38,204 bases of DNA from Verrucomicrobiota bacterium (lineage in GTDB: Bacteria; Verrucomicrobiota; Verrucomicrobiia; Chthoniobacterales; Xiphinematobacteraceae). The stretch is taken from positions 1-38,204 of the forward strand of contig JAHFTB010000024.1 in assembly GCA_023269545.1 (NCBI GenBank), in the 5' to 3' direction. Under the pieces are notes generated by a model, which worked only from the letters and a program-made list of their open reading frames with translations, did no database searches and was not told the origin of the DNA. A program made the translations under genes and the position numbers. Each line of letters opens with the position of its first letter. Within the stretch, counting starts at the first letter, position 1. Positions 1 to 7,982 of the stretch are shown here, in pieces.

Positions 1-66
1 TCCCCATTCCTCATCACTCTGATATCCTTGCCTCTCACTTCTTTTTCCACAAATCTTCCTCGCCAT

Positions 67-360
67 TCAACTCTTATAACCCTTTCCTCTCACTCCTTTA
101 AAGTTCATAACACGCTCTAGTCTCAGCCGCGCGTTCTCTCGCCGAAGCCCCTGGAGTTCGTTTGATTCGGCCCGCCCCACTTAAGATGTAACTACTTTAC
201 CTAAAGTATCTTGTAATTTATTTGATTCTGTTACCCAGCGGTAAAGCACACCTGTTCCTATTGGCAGTTCCTCGGCTACCTCGGCAATGGGTTTCCCTGC
301 TTTTACAAGCTCCACCGCTAGTATTTTGTACTCTTTGCTATATTTCTGCCTTTTTCCCAT
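67..360 (-). pseudogene. IS3-family transposase OrfA remnant (in-frame stop)
   Basis: The first 59 codons, from the ATG at 360 to a TAA at 181-183, encode the helix-turn-helix part of an IS3/IS911-type OrfA: a start like MGKRQKYSKEYK, then AVELV, AGKPIAEVAEEL and LYRWV. The same frame resumes after the stop with the typical OrfA leucine-zipper segment (ELQGLRRENARLRLERV) and ends at a TGA at 67-69. The tail after LERV no longer matches the family, where ILKKA usually follows. The full frame would be about 97 residues, normal for OrfA, so this is one gene broken by a nonsense codon with a decayed 3' end. No OrfB is visible inside the window. In life OrfA binds the element ends and frameshifts into the DDE transposase; this copy should be inert. 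Confidence 0.75.
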
Positions 361-404
361 TTTGGACCTTTTCTCTTATTTTATTGGTCCATCATTTTGA
401 CACA

Positions 405-1261
405 CCTCATCTGTAAATTTTTCTCTGCTTCTGTAGATAAGAATCTGATATTTTGTTCCTCTTCTGCCATCACCTCCGCTTCCTGAGCATTGGCGAAGAA
501 TTGTTTCGCATTCCCTATGAGAGTGTTTACTTTGGCCTTCCATCTTGCTTCTTCGAGTTGGTTTTTTTCTACTCCCTTTTCCAACTTCTCCGCCGTCTCG
601 AGGAGGATTTTGTTGACCCACTTCAAAACCTCGAAGAATAATTCACAAGTCTTTTCAGTACGATCGCGTCCCACCCAAAGGAGCCGCTTGCAGTTTTCAT
701 CGATCTGGTAGACGAGCGTCCCAAACTTATCTTTTTTACCCACATGGATTTCATCCACCCCAAGGGCTTTTACTCCAGTGAAATCCCGATGTGGAATGCC
801 ATAATCAACCACCCATTTTACCGAGCCGTAGAACATCAGCCCAACCGACACGGAAAACTCTGGCTACCTCTGCGCCCATGAGAGCAGCCGAGCCCATTGC
901 GCCAGAAAGAGGCGGAAGGCTTCAGAGTGGTGCATTTTTCCGTTGGCCCAAGGCACTTCTTTCACGGCAGGCCTCCCACAGTATCGGCAGTCAATCCGAC
1001 GCGGTGCATCAGTGAGCCAAACCACTAAACCCCATAGCGGTACAAACCGCCAACGCCGCTCTGTAAGTCTATCATATCCTGGCCCTTTCTTCTTACAGCC
1101 CGAACATCTTCCCTGGCACGCACTTCCGCTAATATGCTTCCCTTTTCTTTTTCATCCCATCCTACAGCATCATAGACAAATCCCTTGATCGGATGGAGCT
1201 GCCTCATTATATTTTTAAGCGTTATATTATACATAACAGAGGCTGGTTTATAGGTACCCAT
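405..1261 (-). pseudogene. ISL3-family transposase, multiply frameshifted
   Basis: Joining three frames restores an ISL3-type transposase. The N-terminus (1261 to about 1099) has KGFVYDAV and a VRARE segment. A shift near 1098 leads into CKKKGPGYDRLTERRWRFVPLWG, the usual zinc-binding and PLWG region, then DCRYCG and VKEVPW. A second shift near 870 leads into EVARVFRVGW, and a third near 825 into SVKWVVDYGIPHRD, followed by the DDE-domain start GVDEIH and LVYQID..CKRLLWVGRDRTEKT. From about 640 down to 405 the frame is open but glutamate/lysine-rich and no longer resembles the family, so the catalytic domain is truncated or replaced. The gene cannot yield an active transposase. Its long decay and the absence of intact IS copies nearby suggest an old insertion. 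Confidence 0.8.
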
Positions 1262-1305
1262 TTGGGTTCCGCAGCCTCTTTTTTATGCTCGGGTATCTGC
1301 AATCC

Positions 1306-1373
1306 AATCATCAATCCGATCCGCAACCCCCTTACTCACCTATTCATGGGGCCTGCGCTTCGGATTGATGATT
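1306..1373. repeat. 14-bp perfect inverted repeat, 40-nt spacer
   Basis: AATCATCAATCCGA at 1306-1319 is matched by its exact reverse complement at 1360-1373, and similarity continues a few bases outward with one gap. There is no T-run after it, so it is not a typical terminator. It lies between the ISL3 remnant and the lipoprotein gene and may be the end of another decayed element. Confidence 0.6.
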
Positions 1374-1521
1374 GATTCTCTTTTTTCAAAACCACTCTTT
1401 TTTACCCACAAATTCTTTTATAGAGCCCCTTTTCTAATCCCAGAAATAACTTACACGTCACTTTCCTTAAAATGCTCTGAAGCTTTAGGCTATGCGCACT
1501 TTATAACTTCCAGGCAGGACT

Positions 1522-1977
1522 CTACCTGCTTAAAGTTGCCTCCGAGATACCGTATTTCTGTGTCAAAGATGACAGGGTAAAAGAACTATTGAGAGCTTGT
1601 GGAACTTTCGACTTAAATCCGGAAACTGTCAGAGAATATGTCTGTGTAGTATCCACATCATGATCCTGGGGTGGGTTTTCCCGTGCAATAATAGTAAACC
1701 ATGGGTAACCATTTTGACTGCAAAGCCATGCAGCTTTGAGCAATATATAATCCTCATTCCGATCGGTTAAATCGATACGATTATGAAGAAAACCACATCT
1801 ACCTGTATAGGTGATCTTCCAAGTATTGGGAGCAAGCTGATAATCGTTATAGCCTGGTCCTACAGGGAGTCCGCAAACACGAGCTTGCGGCCCATAATTT
1901 ACGCAAGCTGTTAATATAAGGCCTATTCCAAAAATTACAGCAACGGTACGAAAACTAGAAAATAACATGGAAAACAT
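1522..1977 (-). CDS. Small lipoprotein, CC0125/CC1285-like
   Basis: A 151-residue protein with a clear lipoprotein signal: a hydrophobic stretch at residues 9-22 and a lipobox LTAC with the cysteine at residue 25. The mature part contains GYNDYQLAPNTWKITYTGRCG followed by DYILLKAAWLCSQNGYPWFTII. This pattern (YxLxxNxWxIxYxG, then an alanine-rich helix ending in NGYxxF) resembles the CC0125/CC1285 family of small bacterial lipoproteins of unknown function. The protein would be lipidated and anchored in an envelope membrane. A second ATG three codons in (1968) is an alternative start. The gene stands alone, downstream of the mrdA operon on the same strand with 266 bp between. Family assignment is from motif memory and moderately sure; the lipoprotein call is firm. 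Confidence 0.7.
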   Translation of the reverse strand: MFSMLFSSFRTVAVIFGIGLILTACVNYGPQARVCGLPVGPGYNDYQLAPNTWKITYTGRCGFLHNRIDLTDRNEDYILLKAAWLCSQNGYPWFTIIARENPPQDHDVDTTQTYSLTVSGFKSKVPQALNSSFTLSSLTQKYGISEATLSR

Positions 1978-2206
1978 TTTTGAGAATTATTAGGAATTTT
2001 TGGACATTGATAAATAAAAAAATTTATTGAAAATATCAAATTGTTTTTTCTCAACATGGAAGTTGTTTTCATACGGGCTGTTACCCTTAAATTTTAGAGC
2101 TCCATGCTCTTCCTTTTGGCAATTATAAGTAAATAGAGCTTGTCCGGAAAACGCCAAATTTGCTCGAAAAAGTGATCTTCCTCTGTTTTGATTCCGCTAC
2201 TGGGGT

Positions 2207-2221
2207 TATAGCGAAGCTATA
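2207..2221. repeat. Short palindrome TATAGC-GAA-GCTATA
   Basis: A perfect 6-bp stem with a three-base loop, just past the 3' end of mrdA. It belongs with similar TATAGCGAA-type sequences near 10527, 10582, 29958, 37144 and (reversed) 37302. It has no T-run typical of a terminator. Confidence 0.5.
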
Positions 2222-2243
2222 TATTTTAATGAAAGCGGAGTTT

Positions 2244-4076
2244 TCATTTATCAAGAGCAGCGCTTTTACCTTCCTGAAATACGGAGCGGAATACTTTGCC
2301 AATCAGCGGCGCTGCGTGGGTGCTTCCATGGACAGAATTATCGCCAGGATCCCCCTCTGAAACTGCAGCAAAAGCATATTTCGGATGGTCAGCGGGTAAG
2401 AAGCCCACGAACCATGCCGCAGTACGCTGATTGAGTTTAGGCCCCCATTGGGCGGTGCCTGTCTTACCGGCAACTTGAATACCTGGAACTTGTGCTTGAT
2501 GTGCTGTTCCGCTGCCACCTTCGGTGACTTCTATGAGCGCGGCTTTTAATGCACGGTAAATATCGGGTGGAATCAGAACATTTTCTCGGATGCGGTTTGG
2601 GTAAGCGCTCACTACTTGGTTATCCGGCGTCTGGATTTGCTTGACTAAGCGAATTTGGGGCAATAGTCCCTGGTTAGCTATAATGGCCATTAACTGAGCC
2701 ATTTGGAGGGGGGTCACTAACACATCTCCTTGTCCTATACTGAGGTTGACGACATCGCCAGACAGCAGATGTCGGTGGTGCACACGTACCATATATGCAT
2801 CTGTCGGGATATTTCCGCGCTCTTCCGCACGCAGAGGAATCCCGGTGCGATGGCCTAGTCCCAATCGTTGAGCAAGAGAGATGATAGGCGAGGCTCCTGT
2901 TTTCAGGCCGACTTGATAGAACCAGGTATTACAGGACTGAATGAGGGCTTCGGAAAAGTTCAGGGATCCGGCGTCATATTTTTTCCAATTACGGAATACG
3001 AGATTGCCGACTCCGAGTGAAGAGGGACAGTCCAAGCGGGTCTGGGGTGTGATGGAGTGATTTAAAAGGGCCGTAAGACCCACCACTACTTTAAACGTCG
3101 ATCCAGGAGGATAAGCCGACCGAAATGCTCTGGGTAATAAGGGGGCATTGGGGTCTTTTGAAAGAGCTTCGTAAGTTGCTTTATTTATCACCGGTACAAA
3201 TGCATTGGGATCAAAGGTCGGCCAGGATGCGAGGGCTAGGATATCGCCGGTGTGAGGATCAATCACGACAATTGCCCCCTTTTTCACATTTTCCTTAAGG
3301 ACTCTTTCGCAGATTTTTTGAAGGTCTCTATCCAGTGTGGTCACCACAGTGTAACCGGGTACCGGGGGAAGAATAATACGTTCGGAGGTCTTAGCTCCAT
3401 TTTTATCGTATGTAGCATTCAGTCTGCCCGGGGTCCCTCGGAGCTGATAATCGAATGCTTGTTCGATGCCTTCCCGTCCCTCACTTTCCGGAAAGATCAG
3501 ATCTCCATTTTCGACTATTCGATTGGAAAGAGGGGCTTCTTTTCCCGTATATCCAATCACACCACTTGCCAGTTCTCCCTCCGGATAAACTCGGGCATAG
3601 GTTTGACGGAGGATGAGGGCGGGAGGGAGTCCTTTGTTCACAATATTCAGTTCCGTAGGCCCCAGGTCCTCAACGATGACAAAAGGGATGATTCCCCGAT
3701 TCCGATAGTGTTTCAGAATGGTTGGATCGGAGATGCGGATCTCGCGGTTGAAGAGTCCGCTGACGAAGGTAATCTGTTGTTTGGCAAATGCTAATATCCT
3801 TGCGTCATTCCATTCCAAAGGAGTTGGAAAACTAATTGCTAAGTTATAACTTAATCGAACTTGCGCGAGGGGATTCCCATTACGATCCACAATCTGTCCT
3901 CGGGGCGCGGGGATCAGCAGTTGATAAGTACGGGCTTGTTTTTGAGTCTCCCACGTGGGTTTAGGATTTTCCACCCATCCCGTATTATTTGTGGTCAGGT
4001 GATTGTCAGCAAAAGCTGGTACCGCCCATGCTAATAGAAGGACCCCAAAATAGCGCAATAAAAAAATCCCCTTCAT
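2244..4076 (-). CDS. mrdA: Penicillin-binding protein 2 (peptidoglycan DD-transpeptidase)
   Basis: A 610-residue class B penicillin-binding protein that cross-links peptidoglycan in the periplasm, in family terms the elongation-complex partner of RodA. An N-terminal hydrophobic segment (residues 4-23) serves as anchor or signal. The dimerisation domain starts with RGQIVDRNGNPLA (about 59-71). The transpeptidase domain carries all three active-site motifs: STFK (S326, K329), SCN (381-383) and KTG (538-540). Length matches PBP2. It is the last gene of a tsaE-tsaB-mrdA series, 16 bp after tsaB. No rodA or mreBCD is present in the window, so the usual shape-gene cluster is split here. Start at 4076 is the first ATG giving the signal segment. 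Confidence 0.93.
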   Translation of the reverse strand: MKGIFLLRYFGVLLLAWAVPAFADNHLTTNNTGWVENPKPTWETQKQARTYQLLIPAPRGQIVDRNGNPLAQVRLSYNLAISFPTPLEWNDARILAFAKQQITFVSGLFNREIRISDPTILKHYRNRGIIPFVIVEDLGPTELNIVNKGLPPALILRQTYARVYPEGELASGVIGYTGKEAPLSNRIVENGDLIFPESEGREGIEQAFDYQLRGTPGRLNATYDKNGAKTSERIILPPVPGYTVVTTLDRDLQKICERVLKENVKKGAIVVIDPHTGDILALASWPTFDPNAFVPVINKATYEALSKDPNAPLLPRAFRSAYPPGSTFKVVVGLTALLNHSITPQTRLDCPSSLGVGNLVFRNWKKYDAGSLNFSEALIQSCNTWFYQVGLKTGASPIISLAQRLGLGHRTGIPLRAEERGNIPTDAYMVRVHHRHLLSGDVVNLSIGQGDVLVTPLQMAQLMAIIANQGLLPQIRLVKQIQTPDNQVVSAYPNRIRENVLIPPDIYRALKAALIEVTEGGSGTAHQAQVPGIQVAGKTGTAQWGPKLNQRTAAWFVGFLPADHPKYAFAAVSEGDPGDNSVHGSTHAAPLIGKVFRSVFQEGKSAALDK

Positions 4077-4092
4077 GAATAATGATACCGCT

Positions 4093-4707
4093 CTACTTTT
4101 GGGCTCCTCTTCCGGAGCGGATACTAGGCTGGGTAATATACGGCGGCTTCAGGTAAAGGGGGGTCGGTGTTTCCGCAAGGTTGGGACGCGTTGCCGCGAG
4201 AATGGCTAATTTTTCAGCTGTGGGAGCTTGGAGGATCAGGTGAGGAAACTCGGGAATTGCGGCAGCGGTATAAGCCGGACCCTGCCACGCTTCAAGACGA
4301 TGCTTAAATTCTTCGCATGGCAATAGGACAAGTTCTTTTAAATTTTCCCCTTCGATGGAGCCAAAAAACAGGGTCCCTCCTCGTGCATCCCCTACGACTG
4401 CATATTGTTTCCCGGCGGATGGCACTGCAAGAACCGAGGGGATTCCGAGAACGGAGACTTTCCAAGCAATTCTCAGGCCTTCGGCAGCGGCTATTGCCGC
4501 TCGAATGCCATTATAGGAGCCGGGGCCCGTCCCAACGGCAATCCGATCCATGGATCCGAATTTTTTCACCACCTGCTCGAGAACCCGCAGTAATGTATTG
4601 CCCCGACCTCGAGGTTGTTGGAATTTTTCAGAATATAAAAAGGTTCCATCCTGCCAAACGGCTAGGCTCCCCTGGTGGGTCGAGGTTTCCAAACTGAGAA
4701 CTTTCAT
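4093..4707 (-). CDS. tsaB: tRNA threonylcarbamoyladenosine biosynthesis protein TsaB
   Basis: A 204-residue protein of the ASKHA/Kae1-like fold. It opens with the typical [10 protein letters not shown] and contains the GTGPGSYNGIRAAIAAAEGL segment (about 59-78) and VGDARGG. TsaB is the dimerisation partner of TsaD in the complex that forms N6-threonylcarbamoyladenosine at position 37 of ANN-decoding tRNAs; it scaffolds rather than catalyses. Its ATG overlaps the stop of tsaE by four bases (ATGA), indicating translational coupling. Length is slightly under the E. coli protein, with a short C-terminus. TsaD and TsaC are not in the window. Confidence 0.92.
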   Translation of the reverse strand: MKVLSLETSTHQGSLAVWQDGTFLYSEKFQQPRGRGNTLLRVLEQVVKKFGSMDRIAVGTGPGSYNGIRAAIAAAEGLRIAWKVSVLGIPSVLAVPSAGKQYAVVGDARGGTLFFGSIEGENLKELVLLPCEEFKHRLEAWQGPAYTAAAIPEFPHLILQAPTAEKLAILAATRPNLAETPTPLYLKPPYITQPSIRSGRGAQK

Positions 4708-5141
4708 TGTGATGGCACGAACACAATGCGTCGTCCCCCATTTTCTAAAATTTCAAACCGGATAGTTTTTGCGCCGGATGGGAGAAACCGGGGGAATTTT
4801 TCGCCCCATTCGATAGCAAGGACCGATTGCCCTAGATAGTCGAAAAACCCCAGGGTATGAATATCTTCTTCCTGATCCAGGCGAAAAAAATCGAAATGAA
4901 CAAGGAAAAGGCGCCCTCCTTCGTATTCATGTACCAAGGGAAAAGAAGGGCTGGTTACCTCACCCGAAAAACCCAATCCCCGAGCCAATCCTTTGACAAA
5001 ATGCGTTTTACCGGCCCCCAGAGGGCCATTCAGACAAAGCACATCGCCTTCGGAGAGATTCGAAGCGAAGCTCTCTCCCAGGTTCTGAGTTTCTTTCTCA
5101 GTTAAGGAAAGGAATTCTTTGCCTGCTCTTGTGTTTGCCAT
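4704..5141 (-). CDS. tsaE: tRNA threonylcarbamoyladenosine biosynthesis ATPase TsaE
   Basis: A 145-residue P-loop ATPase with the Walker A sequence GPLGAGKT at residues 39-46, the family signature [11 protein letters not shown] after it, HFDFFRL, and AIEWGEKF near the C-terminus. TsaE drives turnover of the TsaBDE complex in t6A tRNA modification. It is the first gene of the minus-strand tsaE-tsaB-mrdA series and overlaps tsaB by four bases. Its start lies about 150 bp from the pgi start on the other strand; the intervening DNA contains the conserved 86-nt element. Confidence 0.93.
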   Translation of the reverse strand: MANTRAGKEFLSLTEKETQNLGESFASNLSEGDVLCLNGPLGAGKTHFVKGLARGLGFSGEVTSPSFPLVHEYEGGRLFLVHFDFFRLDQEEDIHTLGFFDYLGQSVLAIEWGEKFPRFLPSGAKTIRFEILENGGRRIVFVPSQ

Positions 5142-5171
5142 CGGACCGTATTTCAGTTCACTTATCTTAAC

Positions 5172-5257
5172 ATGTGATGTGACGCAAAAAAGAGAAACCT
5201 CGTGGGTGAAAATGTTTTTTTTGCTCCCAGAGCTCCCAAAAATGCGTAACGTCAGTT
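5172..5257 (+). promoter_or_regulatory. Conserved 86-nt leader element, copy 1 (before pgi)
   Basis: This non-coding stretch matches 22641-22726 (minus strand) at 76 of 86 positions with no gaps. It begins ATGTGATGTGACG and ends TGCGTAACGTCAGTT. Visible pairings are TGACG (5177-5183 area) with CGTCA near the end, an A-run with a T-run (GCAAAAAA with TTTTTTGC), a small hairpin ACC-TCGTG-GGT between those runs, and a second hairpin GCTC-CCA-GAGC. It ends 35 nt before the pgi ATG. It may be a structured leader RNA or a miniature repeat element. No known riboswitch consensus was recognised. Confidence 0.6.
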
Positions 5258-5292
5258 CACATCCAAATCCAACTCTGTTTCATTCGAATACT

Positions 5293-6882
5293 ATGAGCAC
5301 CACATCCCTTTGGCCGAGATTTCAACAATACTTTCTCCGCTACAATGACTTAGGATTTTCTATCGACATCAGCCGAATGAGTTTCGACGACCGCTTTTTT
5401 TCTGAAATGTTAGATTCTGCCGAACAAGCTCTGCGGGATATGGAGCAATTAGAAAAGGGGGACATCGCTAATCCGGATGAAAACCGCATGGTAGGCCATT
5501 ACTGGTTAAGGAATGCGTCTCTTGCGCCCACTGAAGAATTGCAGCACGAAATTCTGGATACAAAGGGGAGTATCTTAAGGTTTGCGTCCGAAATACATTC
5601 CGGAACTTTGCGAGGTTCGACAGGGAAGAAATTTACTGATGTATTATCTATTGGGATTGGAGGCTCCGCTTTGGGGCCCCAGCTAGTATCGGATGCTCTT
5701 CGAAGCGCCCACGATTCTCTTGCCCTTCATTTTTTTGACAACACGGATCCTGATGGTTTCGCTCAAATCTTAGAAGTTCTCAAAAGCAAACTGGATTCCA
5801 CCCTCGTCATTGTCATTTCAAAGTCAGGAGGCACTAAAGAACCTCGGAACGGAATGTTGGCGGCTCAGGCTGCTTTCAAACAGGCAGGGATCGTTTTTTC
5901 CAAACATTTTGTGGCGGTTACGGGAAAAGACAGTGAATTGGATCAAACCGCTCAATCAGAAGGCTGGCTCAAACGTTTCCCCATGTATGACTGGATCGGA
6001 GGCCGTACTTCGGTAATGAGCGCTGTCGGCTTGTTACCGATGTCCTTACAGGGAATCGACATCGAATCCTTTTTGGAAGGCGCCCGGGCTATGGATGTAA
6101 AGACTCGAAATCCCGAGGTGCTTAAAAATGCCGCTCTTTTGCTTGCTCTGATGTGGTATTATGCGGGAGATGGCAAGGGTAAGAAGGATATGGTCCTCCT
6201 CCCATACAAAGATCGTCTGTTGTTATTTAGCCGTTATCTCCAGCAATTAGTCATGGAGTCGCTAGGTAAGGAACTCGATCTTGAGGGAAAGGTGGTGCAC
6301 CAAGGGATTGCTGTCTATGGCAATAAGGGCTCTACGGATCAACATGCATACGTTCAACAGTTAAGGGATGGAGTCCATAATTTCTTTGTTACCTTCATTG
6401 AAGTGCGTCGTGCCACATCGACTTCTGAGATGGAAGTGGAGCCGAATATTACCAGTGGCGATTATCTGCAAGGATTTCTCCGCGGAACTCGGGGTGCCCT
6501 TCATGAGAATGGTCGGGATTCCATGACGATTAGTATTCCACATTTCGATGCCTTTATGCTCGGCGCTCTCATTGCCCTTTATGAACGCGCAGTAGGTTTT
6601 TACGGCTCTTTAGTACATATTAATGCTTACAATCAGCCGGGTGTGGAAGCTGGGAAAAAAGCTGCGGCACGTATTTTAAAATTACAAGAAAAGGCATTTA
6701 CATTTTTAAAGTCTCATATAGGTTCCGATTGGAAGGTTGAAAAAATCGCCCAACACATTGATGCGGAACCAGAAGAAACATTTCATATCCTTCAACATCT
6801 CGCCACCAATCGAGAGAATTTAATCCACCACAATGTAGGGTCCCACATAGCAGAAGATAGCTTTTCTTGGAAAACTCAATGA
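5293..6882 (+). CDS. pgi: Glucose-6-phosphate isomerase
   Basis: Cytoplasmic enzyme converting glucose 6-phosphate and fructose 6-phosphate in glycolysis and gluconeogenesis. Family signatures seen in order: SIGIGGSALGPQLV, VISKSGGT.E.RN (sugar-phosphate binding), YDWIGGRTSVMSAVGLLP, and DQHAYVQQLRDG near the active site. From the ATG at 5293 the protein is 529 residues, usual for the shorter bacterial Pgi. The frame stays open upstream to 5119, but that extension overlaps tsaE and the 86-nt element and does not resemble Pgi, so it is rejected. There is no strong Shine-Dalgarno before 5293. The stop overlaps the next gene's ATG (ATGA), which suggests a two-gene operon. Confidence 0.95.
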   Translation: MSTTSLWPRFQQYFLRYNDLGFSIDISRMSFDDRFFSEMLDSAEQALRDMEQLEKGDIANPDENRMVGHYWLRNASLAPTEELQHEILDTKGSILRFASEIHSGTLRGSTGKKFTDVLSIGIGGSALGPQLVSDALRSAHDSLALHFFDNTDPDGFAQILEVLKSKLDSTLVIVISKSGGTKEPRNGMLAAQAAFKQAGIVFSKHFVAVTGKDSELDQTAQSEGWLKRFPMYDWIGGRTSVMSAVGLLPMSLQGIDIESFLEGARAMDVKTRNPEVLKNAALLLALMWYYAGDGKGKKDMVLLPYKDRLLLFSRYLQQLVMESLGKELDLEGKVVHQGIAVYGNKGSTDQHAYVQQLRDGVHNFFVTFIEVRRATSTSEMEVEPNITSGDYLQGFLRGTRGALHENGRDSMTISIPHFDAFMLGALIALYERAVGFYGSLVHINAYNQPGVEAGKKAAARILKLQEKAFTFLKSHIGSDWKVEKIAQHIDAEPEETFHILQHLATNRENLIHHNVGSHIAEDSFSWKTQ

Positions 6883-7379
6883 CACCCCCTTCAATGAAGT
6901 CCCTTAAATTCGTCCCCCTCGTTTGTATGATGAGTCTTGGTATGCTCGGATGCGATAGACCGGAAAAGACGGTCGATCAATTGCGTAAGGAAATTACGGA
7001 ATTCCGAGCAGTGCCAGATGATCAAAAATCCGTTGTCATAGAAAAGAATCTTGCCAAATTAGATTCGCAAATTCTTAAGTTGCGGACGCAGAGCAAGCTG
7101 GATCAAGCCAGTTTTCTCCAAGAGCAAAGAGATTCTTTAGCTTCTGATTTCGGAGCGGCAAAAGTTTATCGGACATTGAATGACGCTAAATCCGCTCTTA
7201 AGGGAATTCAGGATGTCATCCAAAAGACCGGAGAAGAATTCCCTAACGAATCCCCTGAATCGGCGTCACCGGCTCCTTCGTCCATACCGGAAACTTCCGT
7301 TGCTCCCGAAAGTTCCACTCCGGAAGCAGCTACTCCAGAGGCTTCTATCACGCCAGAATCCACTCCTCTACAGCAGTAG
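6879..7379 (+). CDS. Putative lipoprotein with Pro/Ser/Glu-rich tail
   Basis: A 166-residue protein starting at the ATG that overlaps the pgi stop; a second ATG at 6894 gives a more compact signal peptide. The hydrophobic segment FVPLVCMMSLGML ends at a lipobox LGC (Cys 25 from 6879, Cys 20 from 6894). The middle (about 35-115) is a charged helical region likely to form a coiled coil. The last ~45 residues are a low-complexity PES/PEA/TPE tail that looks disordered or cell-wall spanning. No family was recognised. Coupling to pgi implies shared transcription, not a glycolytic role. It converges on the CYTH gene with a 16-bp gap and no terminator-like hairpin. Confidence 0.7.
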   Translation: MTPPSMKSLKFVPLVCMMSLGMLGCDRPEKTVDQLRKEITEFRAVPDDQKSVVIEKNLAKLDSQILKLRTQSKLDQASFLQEQRDSLASDFGAAKVYRTLNDAKSALKGIQDVIQKTGEEFPNESPESASPAPSSIPETSVAPESSTPEAATPEASITPESTPLQQ

Positions 7380-7395
7380 GATCGACATCCTGAGG

Positions 7396-7884
7396 TCAAT
7401 TTGGAAAGATGTCTTTCCACACGGAATAGGGTTTTACAGTGAGTTGGGAATTCCTATACCGGAGATCTTGGGTGACTTCCTCTCCAAACCAAACCGGCGT
7501 CTTCAAAACGGTATCCGCATCAGGTAGCTCCACTTCGGCGACAATGAGGCCTGAATTTTCTCCACCAAATTCATCTATTTCGATAATAAACTCTCCCCAC
7601 GGAATACAAAAGCGGGTTTTTTCTATGAGTGGTCGCATACAAATGCGGTCCAACAGTTCGTATGCATGCGCGAATGGGATGCTATATTCAAATTCATCTC
7701 GCACAATTCCCACTCTCCCGGTTTTTATCGTGAGAAACCCCTCTTGCCCGTAAGTTCGCACGCGGACCGTTCGCTGAGCATTCCGGCAAATATACCCTTG
7801 CCGTATAGGATGCCCTTCCCCTTCTATCAGGCTCCTCCAGGTTTCTCCTTTGACCAAAAATTTCCTTTCAATTTCCACCGGCAT
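7396..7884 (-). CDS. CYTH-domain protein (putative inorganic triphosphatase)
   Basis: A 162-residue CYTH domain. The N-terminus MPVEIERKFLV carries the defining ExExK signature (E4, E6, K8). Further strands supply the basic and acidic residues of the triphosphate tunnel: RVRTYGQEGFLTIK, FEYSI, EKTRFCIPW, and the paired acidic strands IIEIDEF and VAEVELP. Bacterial single-domain members of this type usually hydrolyse inorganic triphosphate in a metal-dependent way; a nucleotide-cyclase activity is less likely. The gene diverges from the large GH/GT2 gene with 98 bp between and is probably monocistronic. Confidence 0.88.
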   Translation of the reverse strand: MPVEIERKFLVKGETWRSLIEGEGHPIRQGYICRNAQRTVRVRTYGQEGFLTIKTGRVGIVRDEFEYSIPFAHAYELLDRICMRPLIEKTRFCIPWGEFIIEIDEFGGENSGLIVAEVELPDADTVLKTPVWFGEEVTQDLRYRNSQLTVKPYSVWKDIFPN

Positions 7885-7982
7885 ACTCCCATCCGTTTAT
7901 CTAAGATCACAAGATTACACCAGTGAGGATTTCGCCACTGGACATCAGAGCCTCTATCACTTAACAGAAGGGTTTCCGAGTC

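Larger units (their letters stand above)
1..1280. mobile_element. Nested remnants of IS3-type and ISL3-type insertion sequences
   Basis: Two different transposase genes on the minus strand, both inactivated, lie directly against each other. An IS3-type orfA occupies 67-360. Its presumed terminal repeat (TGTGTCAAAATGATGGACC, minus strand, about 404-386) interrupts an ISL3-type transposase that runs from 1261 down to about 405. The ISL3 reading frame continues a few codons into the IS3 end, which suggests that the IS3 element inserted into the older ISL3 element. Neither far boundary is certain: the IS3 element runs off the window, and the outer ISL3 end is placed near 1261-1280 by position only. 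Confidence 0.7.

Noticed and set aside
3252-3794. Open frame of 180 codons on the plus strand opposite mrdA
   Set aside because: It is a mirror of the conserved mrdA coding sequence and shows no motif of its own.
5172-5257. Known riboswitch (SAM, TPP, cobalamin, fluoride, c-di-GMP, glmS)
   Set aside because: None of the remembered core motifs of these classes is present; the element is reported as unassigned.
5119-5292. N-terminal extension of the pgi reading frame
   Set aside because: It overlaps tsaE and the conserved 86-nt element and does not resemble Pgi; the ATG at 5293 starts the family homology.
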